Source of the DNA: Nocardioides lianchengensis
GTDB lineage: Bacteria > Actinomycetota > Actinomycetes > Propionibacteriales > Nocardioidaceae
Direction: 5' to 3'
NCBI RefSeq assembly: GCF_900101465.1
Contig: NZ_FMZM01000001.1
Coordinates: forward strand, 434,001-498,000
Length of the DNA: 64,000 nt
A program made the translations under genes and the position numbers. This document shows positions 62,777-64,000 of the stretch, piece after piece. The notes under the pieces were generated by a model. The model did not search any database and was not told the origin of the DNA. It was given only the letters and a program-made list of their open reading frames with translations. Each line of letters starts with the position of its first letter. The stretch's first letter is position 1.

Positions 62777-64000
62777 TCAAGCGAAGAGAGTCGGGATGAC
62801 CGGGTCGCCCTTGGACATCTGCTGGGCGGCGACGGGCAGCTCGGCGCGGGAGAGGAGATGGCGCTTGCGGGCCTTCTCGAGGGACTCGCGACCGACCACC
62901 TCGCCGTCGCGGACCAGCGGCACCAGCAGCGCGCGGTCGTCGCCGTCGTCCTCGGGCGGGGCGCCGATCCCGACGACCTCGGCCTCCGCCACGCCCTCGG
63001 GCGTACGACGCCGCAGCGCCCACTTGCGCCCGCCGATGGAGGTCTTGTCGACGCTCTTCTTGGCGACCGGCACCAGCGAGCCGTCGGCCCCCTCGCGGGC
63101 GACCAGCTTGTAGACGAACCCGCAGGTCGGGTGCCCGCTGCCGGTGACCAGCTGGGTGCCGACGCCGTACCCGTCGACGGGGGCGGCGGCGAGCGCGGCG
63201 ATGGCGTGCTCGTCGAGGTCGCTTGTCACCACGATCCGGGTGCCGGTCGCGCCCAGGGCGTCGAGCTCGGCGCGCACCTCGTGGGCGAGCACGGCCAGGT
63301 CACCGGAGTCCAGCCGGACCGCGCCCAGCTCCGGGCCCGCGACCTCGACGCCGAGGCGAACCGCCTCGCGGATGTCGTAGGTGTCGACGAGCAGCGTGGT
63401 GCCGCGGCCCAGCGACGAGACCTGCGCGCGGAACGCGTCGGCCTCGGTGTCGTGGAGCAGGGTGAAGCTGTGCGCGCTGGTGCCGGCGGTGGGGACGCCG
63501 TACCGCTGCCGGGCGGCGAGGTTGGACGACGTCGCGAAGCCGGCGACGTACGCCGCCCGCGCCGCCGCGACCGCCGCCTCCTCGTGGGTACGACGCGAGC
63601 CCATCTCGATGCAGGGCCGCTCCCCGGCGGCGGCGGTCATCCGCGAGGCGGCCGAGGCGATCGCGCTGTCGTGGTTGTAGATCGACAGCAGCAGGGTCTC
63701 CAGCAGCACCGCCTCGGCGAAGCTCGCCTCGACGACCAGCAGCGGGGAGTGCGGCAGGTAGACCTCGCCCTCGGGGTAGCCCCACACGTCGCCCGAGAAC
63801 CGGTACGACGCGAGCCACTCGCGGGTGGGCGCGTCGACGACGTCGGTCAGCACCTCCAGCACCTCCGCGTCGAAGCGGAACGCCTCGATCGCGTCGAGCG
63901 CACGTCCGACGCCCGCGACCACGCCGTACCGCCGGCCCTCGGGGAGCCGGCGCGGAAAGAGCTCGAAGACCGAGCGGCGGTGGGCGGTCCCCGAGCCGAG
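62777..64000 (-). CDS. pncB: Nicotinate phosphoribosyltransferase (5' end cut by window)
   Basis: At least 407 residues; the frame runs off the right edge (HRRSVFELFPRRLPEGRRYGVVAGVGRALDAIE is still in frame above the first in-window start codons). It converts nicotinate and PRPP to nicotinate mononucleotide. Family blocks: SYRFSGDVWGYPEGEVYLPHSPLLVVEASFAEAVLLETLLLSIYNHDSAIASAASRM, STSAHSF-type GTSAHSFTLLHDTE, and VRLDSGDLA, DGYGVGTQLVTG. The start is outside the window. Divided from pncA by the PerM gene. Confidence 0.95.
   Translation of the reverse strand, partial: LGSGTAHRRSVFELFPRRLPEGRRYGVVAGVGRALDAIEAFRFDAEVLEVLTDVVDAPTREWLASYRFSGDVWGYPEGEVYLPHSPLLVVEASFAEAVLLETLLLSIYNHDSAIASAASRMTAAAGERPCIEMGSRRTHEEAAVAAARAAYVAGFATSSNLAARQRYGVPTAGTSAHSFTLLHDTEADAFRAQVSSLGRGTTLLVDTYDIREAVRLGVEVAGPELGAVRLDSGDLAVLAHEVRAELDALGATGTRIVVTSDLDEHAIAALAAAPVDGYGVGTQLVTGSGHPTCGFVYKLVAREGADGSLVPVAKKSVDKTSIGGRKWALRRRTPEGVAEAEVVGIGAPPEDDGDDRALLVPLVRDGEVVGRESLEKARKRHLLSRAELPVAAQQMSKGDPVIPTLFA

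Overview
The window is one contiguous stretch of a very GC-rich chromosome with dense genes, many GTG starts, 1- to 8-base gene overlaps and almost no spacer DNA. The gene set points to an actinobacterium, and by inference to a Nocardioides-like member of the Propionibacteriales: a fused CydDC next to cydAB, a DevR/DevS pair, two LytR-CpsA-Psr proteins, DUF3039, DUF4873, a SigB/SigF-type sigma factor and a tmRNA tag ending in ALAA. No rRNA, tRNA, prophage, insertion sequence, CRISPR array or plasmid function was seen. Most of the window reads as ordinary core and shell chromosome.

Layout. 1-7.6 kb: the tail of a Thr/Pro/Lys-rich protein, an ECF sigma factor, a secreted coiled-coil protein, an amidohydrolase/cysteine dioxygenase pair behind an AT-rich promoter, an aldo/keto reductase, a LysR regulator divergent from ferredoxin-NADP reductase, and two tandem GAF proteins. 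7.6-17 kb: a low-oxygen block with the cytochrome bd operon cydA-cydB-cydDC, an Acg-like nitroreductase and a DevR/DevS system; two sites fit the DosR/DevR box GGGAC-N4-GTCCC. 17-25.5 kb: dienelactone hydrolase, Dps, HAD phosphatase, sigma factor, enoyl-CoA hydratase, two LCP ligases, thioesterase, acetyltransferase. 25.5-29 kb: a tandem repeat, then smpB and, three genes later, ssrA (trans-translation). 29-34.5 kb: a minus-strand cluster with an 8-helix membrane protein, a HEAT-repeat/GT4 fusion, a GT1 glycosyltransferase and a stand-alone degenerate GyrB-type ATPase domain; this is the least conventional part. 35-45.5 kb: azoreductase/MarR pair with duplicated operators, M15 peptidase, HIT protein, FabG, DUF3048 lipoprotein, TetR, YqgE, methionine aminopeptidase. 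45.5-54.9 kb: XRE regulator with 14-bp iterons, DUF3039-helicase pair, IclR, Lrp and 4-hydroxyphenylpyruvate dioxygenase, MarR/MFS efflux pair, TetR/DUF4873 divergent from an AurF-like diiron oxygenase. 54.9-64 kb: secreted purple-acid-type phosphatase, a NicO metal transporter with a (Gly-His)14 loop, MFS exporter, enoyl-CoA hydratase, and NAD salvage (pncA, and pncB cut by the window end) flanking a PerM-family transporter.

The most general signal is regulatory. About 22 genes carry a -10-like hexamer (xAxxxT, often TAxxxT) exactly 6 to 8 bases before the start codon, the layout of leaderless transcripts. Two divergent pairs (22752/22776 and 34931/34957) share one symmetric 10-bp -10 element. 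Several regulators have clear palindromic operators beside them, and one 11-bp operator (TACCGACGGTA) occurs both at a TetR gene and 4.5 kb away at an IclR gene. Three kinds of REP-like palindromic repeats sit between genes.
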